From positions 1 through 47,777 of the forward strand of contig QHYK01000079.1 in NCBI GenBank assembly GCA_003224085.1: a DNA stretch of 47,777 nt. Reading direction: 5' to 3'. The notes under the pieces were generated by a model. The model was not told where the DNA came from and made no database searches. It worked only from the letters and a program-made list of their open reading frames with translations. Within the stretch, counting starts at the first letter, position 1, and every line of letters begins with the position of its first letter. The DNA is from Acidobacteriota bacterium (GTDB taxonomy: Bacteria; Acidobacteriota; Terriglobia; Acidiferrales; UBA7541). The position numbers and the translations under genes were made by a program. Below are positions 9,019 through 17,448 of this stretch, in pieces.

Positions 9019-10821
9019 ATGAAGCCGCGCCTGCTCCTTGCCAGCACACTTGTCGTATCCGCCGTCGGCCTTGGTTGCGAAGACGCAGCCAGGAAACCCG
9101 CGCAGGCTCATGTTCCCGCAGCACCGGTTACCGCCGCGCCCAGCAACGCGCCGCTCTCTGCCGCCCCCAAAGCAGCGCAACAGACCCTGCCCGCCTTGGC
9201 GCCGTTGCCGCTCATGGATCGCAACCGAGCACCGACATCCCTGATGCCTGCGGTCCTCGACGGAAAAGCCTATTTGATCCAGAAGGTCCAGGAGCAATTC
9301 GCTTCCGGGGAGCAGAATTTCAAGGCTGGCCACTTGGAGGCGGCGCGCAAAAACTTTGACGACGCGGTGGACTGGATGCTCGAAAGCGGCTACGACCCCG
9401 ACGCCGATCCCGCGCTGAGGGCGCTGTTTCATCACGTCGTGGATTCGGTTTACGCCTACGAGCTGCAAGCATTTCGCGGAGGCGAGGGCTTCACCGAAGC
9501 AGCTGCCGTTCCTGCGCCCATCGATGAAGTTGCGGCCGTAACGCTTCCAGCTGATCCCCGGCTGAAACAGCGGGCCGAAGAAGCAGCCAAAAACGTGTCT
9601 CACGACCTGCCGCTTACGGTGAACGACGAAGTGCTTTCTTTCCTGAATTTCTTTCAAACCCCGAAGGGGCGCGACATCGTGGAAACCGGCTTGCGGCGCG
9701 GCGGCAAGTACCGCGACATGATCTCGCGGATTCTTCAAGAAGAGGGTATGCCGCAGGACTTGATCTACCTGGCGCAAGCGGAAAGCGCTTTTCAGCCGCT
9801 GGCCCTTTCGCGTGCCGGAGCGCGGGGAATCTGGCAATTCGTGGCCTATCGCGGACAGCAGTATGGACTGCGCCGCACCTGGTGGATTGACGAGCGGCAA
9901 GATCCGGAAAAAGCCACGCGCGCAGCGGCGCAGCATTTGCGCGACCTCTATGGGCTTTTTGGCGACTGGTATCTCGCCATGGCGGCGTACAATTGCGGTC
10001 CCGGCAATGTGCAGAAAGCCATCGAGCGCACTGGGTACGCGGACTTCTGGGAGCTGTACAAGCGCAAGGTCCTGCCGCGCGAAACGAAAAACTACGTGCC
10101 TATCATCATCGCTCTGACACTGATTGCGAAGGATGCGGCGCACTACAACATCCAGGCCGAGCCAGAAGCGCCGGTTCCGACCGACGTCGTGAAACCCGGC
10201 CGCCCGATTGACTTGCGGCTCGTGGCGGAGACCATTGATGTTGATGTGGAAACGCTGCGAACACTGAATCCTTCGCTTCTGCGCATGGCCACGCCGGACG
10301 ATCCGTCCTTCGAGCTGCGTCTTCCTCAAGGCACCGGGGAAAAATTCACCGCCGAAATCGCGGCCATCCCGCCGGACAAGTGGGTCAGCTGGCGGCGCCA
10401 CCGTGTGGAGCTCGGCGAAACGCTGGCTTCCATCGCGAAGAAATATCGCTTGACGGCGGCGGCCATTGCCGAAACCAATAAAATCGAGCGCACGGCGGCG
10501 CTGGAGCCGGGCACGAAGCTGATTATTCCGGCGACGCAGCCTTCCTCAGAAACCAAACGGCTGCTGGTGAGTTACCGCGTGCGGCGTGGCGACACGCTGG
10601 GGGGAATTGCGGACCGCTTCAACGTAAACTCCGAAGACGTACGCAAGTGGAATCGCTTAAGGTCAAACCACGTGAGCCGCGGCATGGTACTGCGCATTTA
10701 CACCATTGGAGGGACGACAGAAACTTACCGCCGAGGAACACACGCGCGAACGAAAAAGAAAACTGCGTTCTCTTCCCGCGCCAAGGCGGGCAGCGGATCA
10801 GCGCGCGGCAATGCAAATTAA
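9019..10821 (+). CDS. mltD: MltD-like membrane-bound lytic murein transglycosylase (SLT + 2 LysM)
   Basis: This 600-residue lipoprotein cleaves peptidoglycan glycan strands non-hydrolytically. A lipoprotein signal ends VVSAVGLGC (Cys at about residue 20). A helical/linker region follows, then the goose-lysozyme-like SLT domain (about 235-375). Glu255 in LAQAESAFQP is the expected catalytic acid, and SRAGARGIWQF and AMAAYNCGPGNVQKA are the usual signature segments. Two LysM peptidoglycan-binding domains follow at about 458-505 (HRVELGETLASIAKKY) and 517-565 (YRVRRGDTLGGIADRF). The tail is Lys/Ser-rich. The same architecture is seen in E. coli MltD, which is shorter. It probably takes part in wall remodelling at the outer membrane. 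The gene symbol is by family resemblance. Confidence 0.93.
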   Translation: MKPRLLLASTLVVSAVGLGCEDAARKPAQAHVPAAPVTAAPSNAPLSAAPKAAQQTLPALAPLPLMDRNRAPTSLMPAVLDGKAYLIQKVQEQFASGEQNFKAGHLEAARKNFDDAVDWMLESGYDPDADPALRALFHHVVDSVYAYELQAFRGGEGFTEAAAVPAPIDEVAAVTLPADPRLKQRAEEAAKNVSHDLPLTVNDEVLSFLNFFQTPKGRDIVETGLRRGGKYRDMISRILQEEGMPQDLIYLAQAESAFQPLALSRAGARGIWQFVAYRGQQYGLRRTWWIDERQDPEKATRAAAQHLRDLYGLFGDWYLAMAAYNCGPGNVQKAIERTGYADFWELYKRKVLPRETKNYVPIIIALTLIAKDAAHYNIQAEPEAPVPTDVVKPGRPIDLRLVAETIDVDVETLRTLNPSLLRMATPDDPSFELRLPQGTGEKFTAEIAAIPPDKWVSWRRHRVELGETLASIAKKYRLTAAAIAETNKIERTAALEPGTKLIIPATQPSSETKRLLVSYRVRRGDTLGGIADRFNVNSEDVRKWNRLRSNHVSRGMVLRIYTIGGTTETYRRGTHARTKKKTAFSSRAKAGSGSARGNAN

Positions 10822-10941
10822 ATCATGTATTTTCATAATGTTACAGAGTCAGTAAAGAATTGCCGCACACTGCTGGGCGGTCCAGGGAAAACCCCTCGCG
10901 ATGTCTTCGGACTGGCTTTCGCTGACGCTCTCCCAGACTAC

Positions 10942-10968
10942 TTGACAACTTACAGCGAGTACGATAAC
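10942..10968 (+). promoter_or_regulatory. Possible sigma-70 promoter for the H1-like gene
   Basis: A perfect TTGACA at 10942-10947 is followed 15 bases later by GATAAC (10963-10968), a fair but closely spaced -10. It lies about 110 bp before the start of the H1-like gene in a 255-bp intergenic stretch that holds nothing else I recognise. Confidence 0.3.
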
Positions 10969-11076
10969 AAACATCGGCACGAGGGCGGGGGTGTTCTTGC
11001 AGAACTCCGGCCAAAACAGCAGAATGGCTGACCCGTGTAGCCGCGGGACCGAGTGATTCCCCCAGGGGAGGACGGA

Positions 11077-11358
11077 ATGGATTTCGAGAAAGAAACCTTC
11101 GATGACGACAACGAGCTGTCAAGGCTGGAAGACGACGAGGAGCTGGCCGGCGAGGGCCAAGAGGTCGTCGAGACCGAGGAAGAGGAGCTGGCGATCGTAG
11201 GCGAAGAGCCGGAAGAGGAAGCGCCGCCGTCGAGGCCCGCACCTAAGCCAGCACCGAAAAAAGCTGCGCCGAAGAAAAAGGCCAAAGCCAAGCCCAAAAA
11301 GAAAGCCAAGAAGCCGGCGAAGAAAGCGGCAAAAAAGAAAAAGAAAAAGAGGCGTTAG
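11077..11358 (+). CDS. Small histone-H1-like Lys/Ala-rich protein
   Basis: The 93-residue protein has strikingly segregated charge. The first half is acidic (MDFEKETFDDDNELSRLEDD, then runs such as EEEE), and the last 40 residues are almost only Lys, Ala and Pro (PAKKAAKKKKKKRR at the end). The tail resembles the C-terminal domain of eukaryotic histone H1 and bacterial H1-like proteins such as Hc1/AlgP, which bind and compact DNA. The acidic half could act as an internal competitor or partner-binding arm. The start is ATG 11077, after GGGGAGGA; an upstream in-frame ATG lacks a good site. A strong terminator follows 23 bp after the stop, so the gene is probably monocistronic. The DNA-binding role is inferred from composition only. 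Confidence 0.75.
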   Translation: MDFEKETFDDDNELSRLEDDEELAGEGQEVVETEEEELAIVGEEPEEEAPPSRPAPKPAPKKAAPKKKAKAKPKKKAKKPAKKAAKKKKKKRR

Positions 11359-11380
11359 ACGTCTCTGACGCGGAAAACAG

Positions 11381-11408
11381 AGAGCCGGGAGAAGTCCCGG
11401 CTCTTTTA
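11381..11408 (+). terminator. Rho-independent terminator
   Basis: The stem AGAGCCGGGA pairs perfectly with TCCCGGCTCT around a GAAG loop and is followed by TTTTAATTAA. It sits just after the H1-like gene. The convergent gene on the minus strand ends at 11534, so it may act on both sides. Confidence 0.93.
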
Positions 11409-11533
11409 ATTAAGGAGTCTTCTTCCGGAATCATTTTTTCAATTTGAGAATATCGCGCGGGATTCATCCTTCCCGCCTTGGAAGGATCCGATTGACTCCG
11501 GAGGTGGCCGTGCCAGCAATTCTTGTCCCAGGC

Positions 11534-12754
11534 CTAAGCACCAACCGCGAGAACCAGCAGGGTCGCATCATCGGTCCGGTGGCCGCCGCTGAATTCCGAA
11601 GTGGCAGCGACAATTTTTCCCTGGATGTCGGCCGCAGGCAGCGCGCGGTGCTCTTGGAGCAAAGCCAATAGCCTCGCGTCCCCAAATTCCTCGCCATCGG
11701 AATTGCAGGCTTCCGTCACGCCGTCGGTAAAGAGGACCACCCGGTCGCCCGGCACCAGCTGCACTTCCGCCATCGAGTAACTTTGCTCCGCGAAAACGCC
11801 AAGGACTCCGCCGCCTTCCTGCAGCCTCTGGTGCGAGCCGTTCGCGCGCACCACAAATGGCGCATTGTGCCCGGCGTTAGCGTAACGCAGGCGTCGGGTG
11901 GCGCCGTCCAGCTGTCCGTAGAAAAGTGTGATGAAGCGGTCGGTATGCGTGTTCCGCCAAACCAGAGAGTTCAAACTATTGCAGAGGTCCTCCGGCGACA
12001 GGGATGGGGAACACAGACCGCGGACAGCCGCTTGCAGATTGGACATCAGCAGCGCCGCCGGGATGCCTTTTCCGGCCACGTCCGCGATGCACAGGCCCAA
12101 GGCATTGGGCCCCAGCGGGAGAAGGTCGAAATAATCGCCCCCAACCGTGCCCGCAGACTGCCAGGAACTGGCGATTTCATATCCTGCCAACTGGGGGATG
12201 TCGCGCGGAAGAAGCCTTTCCTGGATGGCCTTGGCTTCGGCGATCTCGCGTTCCTGCTGCTCAAGATGATGCAGGGCTTCTTCCCCGGCGTGCTTCTCCT
12301 CATTGGCCCGCCGGCGCGATTCACGGCGTGCCCGGCCCATCTCGATCTGCTTTTCCAGGATCTCCAGCAGCCGTGAGTTGGTCCAGGGCTTCTCCACGAA
12401 GTCGCTTACGCCATGCTGCATCGTCGCAACCGCCAAGCCTACCGTGGCCCAGCCGGTCATGGCCACGACCGGCGGCGGGTCGGCCATCTCCTTCAGGTGG
12501 CCCAGCACATCGAGCCCCTCCCGCCCAGAAGTTGTGTCCCGCGCGTAATTCAAGTCCATAAGAAGAAGATCGAATTCGCGTTGTGCCAGTGCCGCGAGTA
12601 AGTCCGCCGGGGTACTGACGGTTTCAAGGATGTATCCGCGGCCCTTGAGAAGCAGCTGCAAGGCGTCGAGCACGTCCTTCTGATCATCCGCAATGAGGAT
12701 TCGATGCTGCATCGGCTCGCTATCGGTGGCGGTCTCGAGCTCTGTTTCTACCAT
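11534..12754 (-). CDS. Response regulator with SpoIIE/RsbU-type PP2C phosphatase domain
   Basis: The 406-residue protein joins a receiver domain (HRILIADDQKDVLDALQLLL, phospho-acceptor Asp in LLLMDLN, switch residues in VVAMTGWAT, Lys in FVEKPW) to a coiled-coil linker (about 140-190) and a PP2C-type phosphatase. The phosphatase shows QERLLPRDIP, the metal-binding GGDYFDLL, CIADVAGKGIPAALLMS, FTDGVTEA and the closing DDATLLVL. Such proteins dephosphorylate STAS anti-anti-sigma proteins in partner-switching cascades when phosphorylated by a histidine kinase. No kinase, anti-sigma or classical STAS gene is next to it. ATG 12754 is chosen because GGGGGA stands upstream. An earlier in-frame ATG at 12778 is less likely. 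A STAS domain does occur 12 kb away on the TolC fusion; any link is speculative. Confidence 0.93.
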   Translation of the reverse strand: MVETELETATDSEPMQHRILIADDQKDVLDALQLLLKGRGYILETVSTPADLLAALAQREFDLLLMDLNYARDTTSGREGLDVLGHLKEMADPPPVVAMTGWATVGLAVATMQHGVSDFVEKPWTNSRLLEILEKQIEMGRARRESRRRANEEKHAGEEALHHLEQQEREIAEAKAIQERLLPRDIPQLAGYEIASSWQSAGTVGGDYFDLLPLGPNALGLCIADVAGKGIPAALLMSNLQAAVRGLCSPSLSPEDLCNSLNSLVWRNTHTDRFITLFYGQLDGATRRLRYANAGHNAPFVVRANGSHQRLQEGGGVLGVFAEQSYSMAEVQLVPGDRVVLFTDGVTEACNSDGEEFGDARLLALLQEHRALPAADIQGKIVAATSEFSGGHRTDDATLLVLAVGA

Positions 12755-13003
12755 TGCGGATCCCCCAAGAGCCAGCAAAACTGTTTCTCGGGCTCGTCTT
12801 GGCTATGGCAAAGGCAGGCACGCTGCCAACCAGGGGATGCTCTAACTGGCTTGACCTGTAACGACTTGCGACGTGATTTGGTTTCTTAAATTTGCAATGG
12901 CTGGCCATTTACGGGAAGCCCTATCCCATTTTCGAACATTGACCAGTCTGAGGATACCAAGACAGGTTGCCCAAACCGAACGCTGCCGCCAGGGGCGGCC
13001 AGC

Positions 13004-14380
13004 CTAGAGTAGCGGCTCTGACCAGTTCTCCAGCGTCTCCTTAACCTTGTGCAAGAACTGATGCGCGATGGCGCCGTCAACGACGCGATGGTCGTAGCTC
13101 AGGGTGAGGTAGCACATCGAACGAATGGCAATGGCATCCTCCACCACCACGGGGCGCTTCTCGATAGCACCCAAGCCAAGGATGCCCACGTTCGGCTGGC
13201 TGATCACTGGCAAACCGAACAGCCCGCCGAAGACGCCCGGATTGGTGATGGAGAAGGTGCTCTCTTGAACTTCCTCCGGTTTCAGCTTCTTCGACCGCGC
13301 GCGCTCGGCCAGGTCGTTCATAGCGCGCTGGATACCGAGGAGGTTTTTTTCGTCGGCGTTCTTCACCACCGGAACCAGCAAGCCCCAGTCCAAGGCCACG
13401 GCGATGCCGATGTTGATGTCCTTGTGAAGGACAACATTGGTCCCGTCGAGCGAAGCGTTCATTGTCGGAAACGCGCGCAATCCGGCTACCGCGGCTTTCA
13501 CGAAGAACGGCATAAAGGTCAGCTTGGTTTCGTAGCGCTTCTCAAATTCCTCTTTCGCCTTGGCACGCAGCACCGCGATTTTGGTCATGTCCATTTCATC
13601 GACCGAATACACGTGCGGGGAAACGCGCTTCGAGGCCACCATGTGCTCGGCGATTCTTTGCCGCATGGTGCTCATCGGCTGGACTTCGTAATTGCCGAAG
13701 TAAATCTTCTCCCTCGGCACCGCGGTTTCAAGCGCCACGTGCGCTTGTGTGCCGGGAGCACCCGGTGCGGTCGAGGGAGCCGGGGTCGGCACCAGAACGG
13801 GCCGTGCCGCGGGAATCGAAACGACCGAAGGAGCTCCCGGGGCTCCCCCCGCGGCCACGATGACTGCTTCGATGTCCTGCTTGCTGATGCGCCCGCCTGC
13901 GCCCGTCCCTTGTACCGCTGCGAGGTCAATGCCGTGCTCCTTGGCCATGCGGCGGACCAAAGGCGAGCTGTGGATGCGCTCGCCGGAAGAACCAGGCGCG
14001 GAAACGGCAGGAGCCGATGCCACAGCCACGGGAGCCGGGGCCGAAGGCCTTGGCACTGGCGCGGGCGCTTTCGCCGGGGCGGTCGGCTGGGATTTCGCGG
14101 GAGCTGTGGCCGGCGCCGGGGCCGGGGCAGCGACCGCTGAGCCAGCCGCGTCAATCACTCCGACAACCGTCTGGATCGGCACGGTCTGGCCTTCGCCAAC
14201 CTTGATTTCCTTGAGCACGCCGGCGGAAGGCGAAGGAATCTCCGCATCAACTTTGTCGGTGGAAATTTCAAACAGCGGCTCGTCGCGCTCGACTTTGTCG
14301 CCGGGTTTCTTGAGCCACTTGGTAATGGTTCCCTCGAAAATGCTTTCCCCCATCTGGGGCATTACGATATCCACTGCCAT
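13004..14380 (-). CDS. Dihydrolipoamide acyltransferase, E2 of a 2-oxoacid dehydrogenase complex
   Basis: This 458-residue E2 core enzyme has one N-terminal lipoyl domain (1-80) with the lipoylated Lys43 in EISTDKVDAE. A long Ala/Pro-rich hinge follows, then the E1/E3-binding domain (about 140-180; VRRMAKEHGIDLAAVQGTG). The C-terminal catalytic domain has the active-site SYDHRVVDG, with His431 and Asp435. It passes the acyl group from E1 to coenzyme A. It is the last gene of the lpd-lipB-E1alpha-E1beta-E2 operon, 25 bp after E1beta, with AGAGGAG as ribosome binding site. E1 is the alpha/beta type, so the substrate is pyruvate or a branched-chain 2-oxoacid. Sequence alone does not separate these, so no symbol is given. 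Confidence 0.95.
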   Translation of the reverse strand: MAVDIVMPQMGESIFEGTITKWLKKPGDKVERDEPLFEISTDKVDAEIPSPSAGVLKEIKVGEGQTVPIQTVVGVIDAAGSAVAAPAPAPATAPAKSQPTAPAKAPAPVPRPSAPAPVAVASAPAVSAPGSSGERIHSSPLVRRMAKEHGIDLAAVQGTGAGGRISKQDIEAVIVAAGGAPGAPSVVSIPAARPVLVPTPAPSTAPGAPGTQAHVALETAVPREKIYFGNYEVQPMSTMRQRIAEHMVASKRVSPHVYSVDEMDMTKIAVLRAKAKEEFEKRYETKLTFMPFFVKAAVAGLRAFPTMNASLDGTNVVLHKDINIGIAVALDWGLLVPVVKNADEKNLLGIQRAMNDLAERARSKKLKPEEVQESTFSITNPGVFGGLFGLPVISQPNVGILGLGAIEKRPVVVEDAIAIRSMCYLTLSYDHRVVDGAIAHQFLHKVKETLENWSEPLL

Positions 14381-14405
14381 GTTCTTTCTCCTCTTTCTCT
14401 AAATC

Positions 14406-15410
14406 CTAATACCGCGCCAATTCTTTTGCGGCGGCGAAAACTTTTTTCGCGTTAGGCAGAAAATAGTCTTCGAGCGTCGGCGCGTAGGGTACCGGGGTGT
14501 CCAGCGCGGTCACGCGCAGCACGGGCCCGTCCAGATCGCTGAACGCCTTTTCGCACAGAAGCGCGGCGATTTCCCCCGCGATTCCGCCGGTCTTGGTGTC
14601 TTCGTGGACTACCAAGCATTTATTGGTTTTCCTTACCGAATTCACAATCGTCTCTTCATCAAGCGGCAAAAGCGTCCGCAGGTCAATCACTTCCGCTTCC
14701 ACTCCCTCTTTGGCCAACTCCTCTGCAGCTTCGAGCGAGCTGTGCGCCATCGCCGCATAGGAAAGAATCGTCAGGTGCTGGCCCTCGCGGCGAATGACCG
14801 CCCTGCCGATAGGCACGGTGTAGTCGCCAGCCGGAACTTCTCCCTTGATGCGCCGGTAGAGGAACTTGTGTTCGAAAAACAGCACCGGATTATTATCGCG
14901 TACGGCAGCCTTCAACAGCCCCTTGGCGTCGTACGGCGTCGACGGATAAATCACCTTCAGTCCCGGCGTATGCACGAAATACATTTCCGGGTTCGCGGAA
15001 TGAAACGGCCCGCCGTGCACGCCTCCGCCCGAGGGTCCGCGAATCACCATGGGCGCCGGCGCGTTCCACAGGTAATGTCCCTTGGCCACGAAATTTGTGA
15101 TCTGGTTGAAGGCGCAGACGATGAAGTCGATGAACTGCATTTCGCAAATGGGCCGCAGGCCGAGGTAGCTCATCCCGCAGGCTGCGCCGATGATGGCGCT
15201 CTCGCTGATGGGCGTATCAATCACGCGCTCCCAGCCGAACCGCTCGAGCAGCCCTTCGCTAGTTTTGAACGCGCCACCGTACACCCCAACATCCTCACCC
15301 ATCAACAGGACCGCCGGGTCGCGCTCCATCTCTTCGAACATGGCTTGACGGATGGCTTCGAGAAACGTGATTTCCTTTCCGCCCGCCGCGGTTCCCTTCC
15401 CGCCAGCCAT
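14406..15410 (-). CDS. 2-oxoacid dehydrogenase E1 component, beta subunit
   Basis: This 334-residue subunit completes the thiamine-diphosphate-dependent E1 heterotetramer that decarboxylates the 2-oxoacid. The transketolase pyrimidine-binding domain (about 15-190) carries LLMGEDVGVYGGAFKTSEGL, with the Glu that activates the cofactor, ISESAIIGAACGMSYLGLRP and GGGVHGGPFHS. The C-terminal transketolase domain starts near LTILSYAAMAHSSLEAAEEL and ends DTPVPYAPTLEDYFLPN. It begins 2 bp after the E1alpha stop, with its GGAGG site overlapping the end of E1alpha. This forces roughly equal synthesis of the two subunits. Length is typical. Confidence 0.95.
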   Translation of the reverse strand: MAGGKGTAAGGKEITFLEAIRQAMFEEMERDPAVLLMGEDVGVYGGAFKTSEGLLERFGWERVIDTPISESAIIGAACGMSYLGLRPICEMQFIDFIVCAFNQITNFVAKGHYLWNAPAPMVIRGPSGGGVHGGPFHSANPEMYFVHTPGLKVIYPSTPYDAKGLLKAAVRDNNPVLFFEHKFLYRRIKGEVPAGDYTVPIGRAVIRREGQHLTILSYAAMAHSSLEAAEELAKEGVEAEVIDLRTLLPLDEETIVNSVRKTNKCLVVHEDTKTGGIAGEIAALLCEKAFSDLDGPVLRVTALDTPVPYAPTLEDYFLPNAKKVFAAAKELARY

Positions 15411-15412
15411 GA

Positions 15413-16681
15413 CTACCTCCGCGCCTTCCGCGAAGCGCCTGCCGCGGCCGCCTTGGCTTTTTTCGGTGCGCTTTTCGCGTTAGGCTTTGCCGCCGTTTTG
15501 CCGGGGCGTCCGTTACTGGCCATGGCTCCTGCGGCGACGACTCGCGTATCCCCAAAATGAATGGGCGCACCCGCGCCGCCCGAACCCTTGCCAGAGCCAA
15601 AACCGGGAACCGTCCACACCGGCTTGACGCTGGACTTTGGCGGCGTCAGTTCGCCGGCGGGCCGCTCCCATTTTGGGCGAATCGGGTGGCAATCATCGCC
15701 GGTGCAGTAAACTCCCCCTTCCGCGAATTCGGCTGGCGGCATCGGCGAATTTTCCGCAAACTCGCGCTCGGCCGCGAGCAAGGCCTCGAGTTTTTCGTCG
15801 ATTTCCTTCTTGCCGGCGGCGTCGAGAAGTTTTTCAGCGGTCAGGAATTTTTCATACAGCGCAATGGGGTCGCGCGCTTCCCAATACGCGCGCATTTCCT
15901 TCGGAACGTATTCCGCCGGATCGTGCTGCGCGTGGCCCAGCCGGCGAAACGTTTTGGCCTCGATGAGGATGGGCCCCCCGCCCGCGCGCGCCCGCTCGAC
16001 GGCTTCGCGAGCCGCATTGAAAACCGCCACCACGTTGTTGCCGTCCACGATGTAGCTGTCGATCCCGTAGGCTTTGGCGCGATCGGCCAAGTTCTCGAGC
16101 GGCACCTGCCGGCGCACGGGCGTCGAATACGCCCAAAGATTATTTTCAAGAATTAGAACGAAAGGCGCCTTTTGTGTGGCAGCGAAATTCAACCCTTCGT
16201 GAAACACACCCGTCGAGCTACCGCCGTCCCCGATCCAGGTCATGGTCACAATCTTTTGACCCAGGTAGCGCCCACCGACGGCCACACCGGTCATTACGGG
16301 AATCAAATCGCCGAGCATGGAAATCGGCGAAACAATGTGCCGGTTTTCCAGGTCGCCAAAGTGGCTGGTGCCGTCTCTCCCTTTGGTCGGCGAATCGTAC
16401 TTCGCCATGTGCTGCATGAAAATGTCGCGCGGCGGCACACCCTTCACCAGGAGCGCCCCGATGTTGCGAATCATGGGCGCGATCCAGTCTTTCTTTTCCA
16501 GCGCGTAGCATGTTCCGACGGATATCGCTTCCTGCCCGAGGCTGGAGTAAAGCCCGCCGACAATTTTGTTCTGCCGGAAGAGCTTGACCATGGTGTCTTC
16601 CACGGCGCGGTTCAGCCGCATGTAGTAATACAGGTCGAGGTACTGCTGCGGAGTCAATTCCCTGAGCATCTGCTTGGTCAT
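15413..16681 (-). CDS. 2-oxoacid dehydrogenase E1 component, alpha subunit, with unusual C-terminal extension
   Basis: In this 422-residue subunit the thiamine diphosphate motif GDGGSSTGVFHEGLN and its downstream ILENN are intact. RLGHAQHDPAEY carries the phosphorylation-loop-like segment. The core ends near residue 330. About 90 extra residues follow: a Cys pair (VYCTGDDCHP), a Gly-rich stretch and a Lys/Ala tail (AKPNAKSAPKKAKAAAAG) like a DNA- or RNA-binding tail. The start is taken at ATG 16681 (MTKQMLREL). ATG 16693, one base after the lipB stop, would add MGTA. The gene is tightly coupled to lipB upstream and E1beta downstream. Confidence 0.93.
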   Translation of the reverse strand: MTKQMLRELTPQQYLDLYYYMRLNRAVEDTMVKLFRQNKIVGGLYSSLGQEAISVGTCYALEKKDWIAPMIRNIGALLVKGVPPRDIFMQHMAKYDSPTKGRDGTSHFGDLENRHIVSPISMLGDLIPVMTGVAVGGRYLGQKIVTMTWIGDGGSSTGVFHEGLNFAATQKAPFVLILENNLWAYSTPVRRQVPLENLADRAKAYGIDSYIVDGNNVVAVFNAAREAVERARAGGGPILIEAKTFRRLGHAQHDPAEYVPKEMRAYWEARDPIALYEKFLTAEKLLDAAGKKEIDEKLEALLAAEREFAENSPMPPAEFAEGGVYCTGDDCHPIRPKWERPAGELTPPKSSVKPVWTVPGFGSGKGSGGAGAPIHFGDTRVVAAGAMASNGRPGKTAAKPNAKSAPKKAKAAAAGASRKARR

Positions 16682-16694
16682 TGCTGTTCCCATT

Positions 16695-17417
16695 TCAGGC
16701 AGAAACCTCAACCGACTGCTCCGCGTGCTCGAGCTTCTCAAATAATTCCTTCTTCGCAGTTTCCTTCCAATCCAAGCCGAACAATGCCCCCAGATGTTTA
16801 GCAAGGTGCCGGGTGACTTCCGATTCTTCGATCCGGCGGCCTAGCAATTTTTCAAGGGACGTCGCCTTGCTGCCGGCAATCCCGCAGGGCACGATCAAGT
16901 CGAAAAACCGCAGATCGGTTGAAACGTTGTAAGCAAACCCGTGCGAAGTGACCCAGCGGCTGATGTGCACCCCAATGGCGCCCAGTTTCTCCTCCGTGTT
17001 TCCCGCGTCTACCCAAATTCCGGTTTTGCCGGCAACCCGCTTCGCTGCGATTTGAAACTCTTTGGTCGTGCGAATCATGGCCTCTTCCAGCATCCGTACG
17101 TACCAAACGACATCCCGCCGGATGGCCCCCAGATTCAAGATGGGATAGCCTACGATTTGCCCGGGGCCGTGATAGGTAATGTCTCCGCCGCGGCTCGACT
17201 CATGAAATTCCACGCCCTTCTGCCGCAGAACGTGCTCGCTCACAAGCAGGTGCTCGCGCTTCCCGTTTCTTCCTTGTGTGATCACATGGGGATGTTCGCA
17301 GAAGAGAAAAACATCTTCGATCGAGTCTGCTTTTCGCGCGGCGACGATGCGTTTCTGCAGCGCGTAGGCTTCCGCATAGCCAATGATTCCAAGGTCGACA
17401 ATCGGGCAGGTTTTCAC
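16695..17417 (-). CDS. lipB: Lipoyl(octanoyl) transferase
   Basis: This 240-residue LipB moves octanoyl from acyl carrier protein to the lipoyl-domain lysine, the first step in making lipoyl cofactors. The signature RGGDITYHGPGQIVGYPI (about 75-92) is complete. The acyl-binding Cys178 in VPCGI and the catalytic Lys144 in KLGAIGVHI are both present. It lies between lpd and E1alpha in the dehydrogenase operon. This makes good sense: it modifies the E2 encoded three genes later. It starts 31 bp after lpd and ends one or 13 bases before E1alpha. No lipA is seen in this window. Confidence 0.97.
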   Translation of the reverse strand: MKTCPIVDLGIIGYAEAYALQKRIVAARKADSIEDVFLFCEHPHVITQGRNGKREHLLVSEHVLRQKGVEFHESSRGGDITYHGPGQIVGYPILNLGAIRRDVVWYVRMLEEAMIRTTKEFQIAAKRVAGKTGIWVDAGNTEEKLGAIGVHISRWVTSHGFAYNVSTDLRFFDLIVPCGIAGSKATSLEKLLGRRIEESEVTRHLAKHLGALFGLDWKETAKKELFEKLEHAEQSVEVSA

Positions 17418-17448
17418 CGCTCACCCATCAAGAGTCATCCGTCACTGG

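Noticed and set aside
8812-10401. 529-codon open frame on the minus strand
   Set aside because: It lies opposite the transglycosylase gene, shows Arg/Gly/His-biased composition and no family motif. It is an antisense shadow caused by GC-rich codons.
13049-14140. 363-codon plus-strand frame
   Set aside because: Antisense of the E2 gene. No domain, and its His/Arg bias is what the reverse of Ala/Pro-rich codons gives.
14604-15560. 318-codon plus-strand frame
   Set aside because: Antisense of E1beta and the end of E1alpha, both certain genes.
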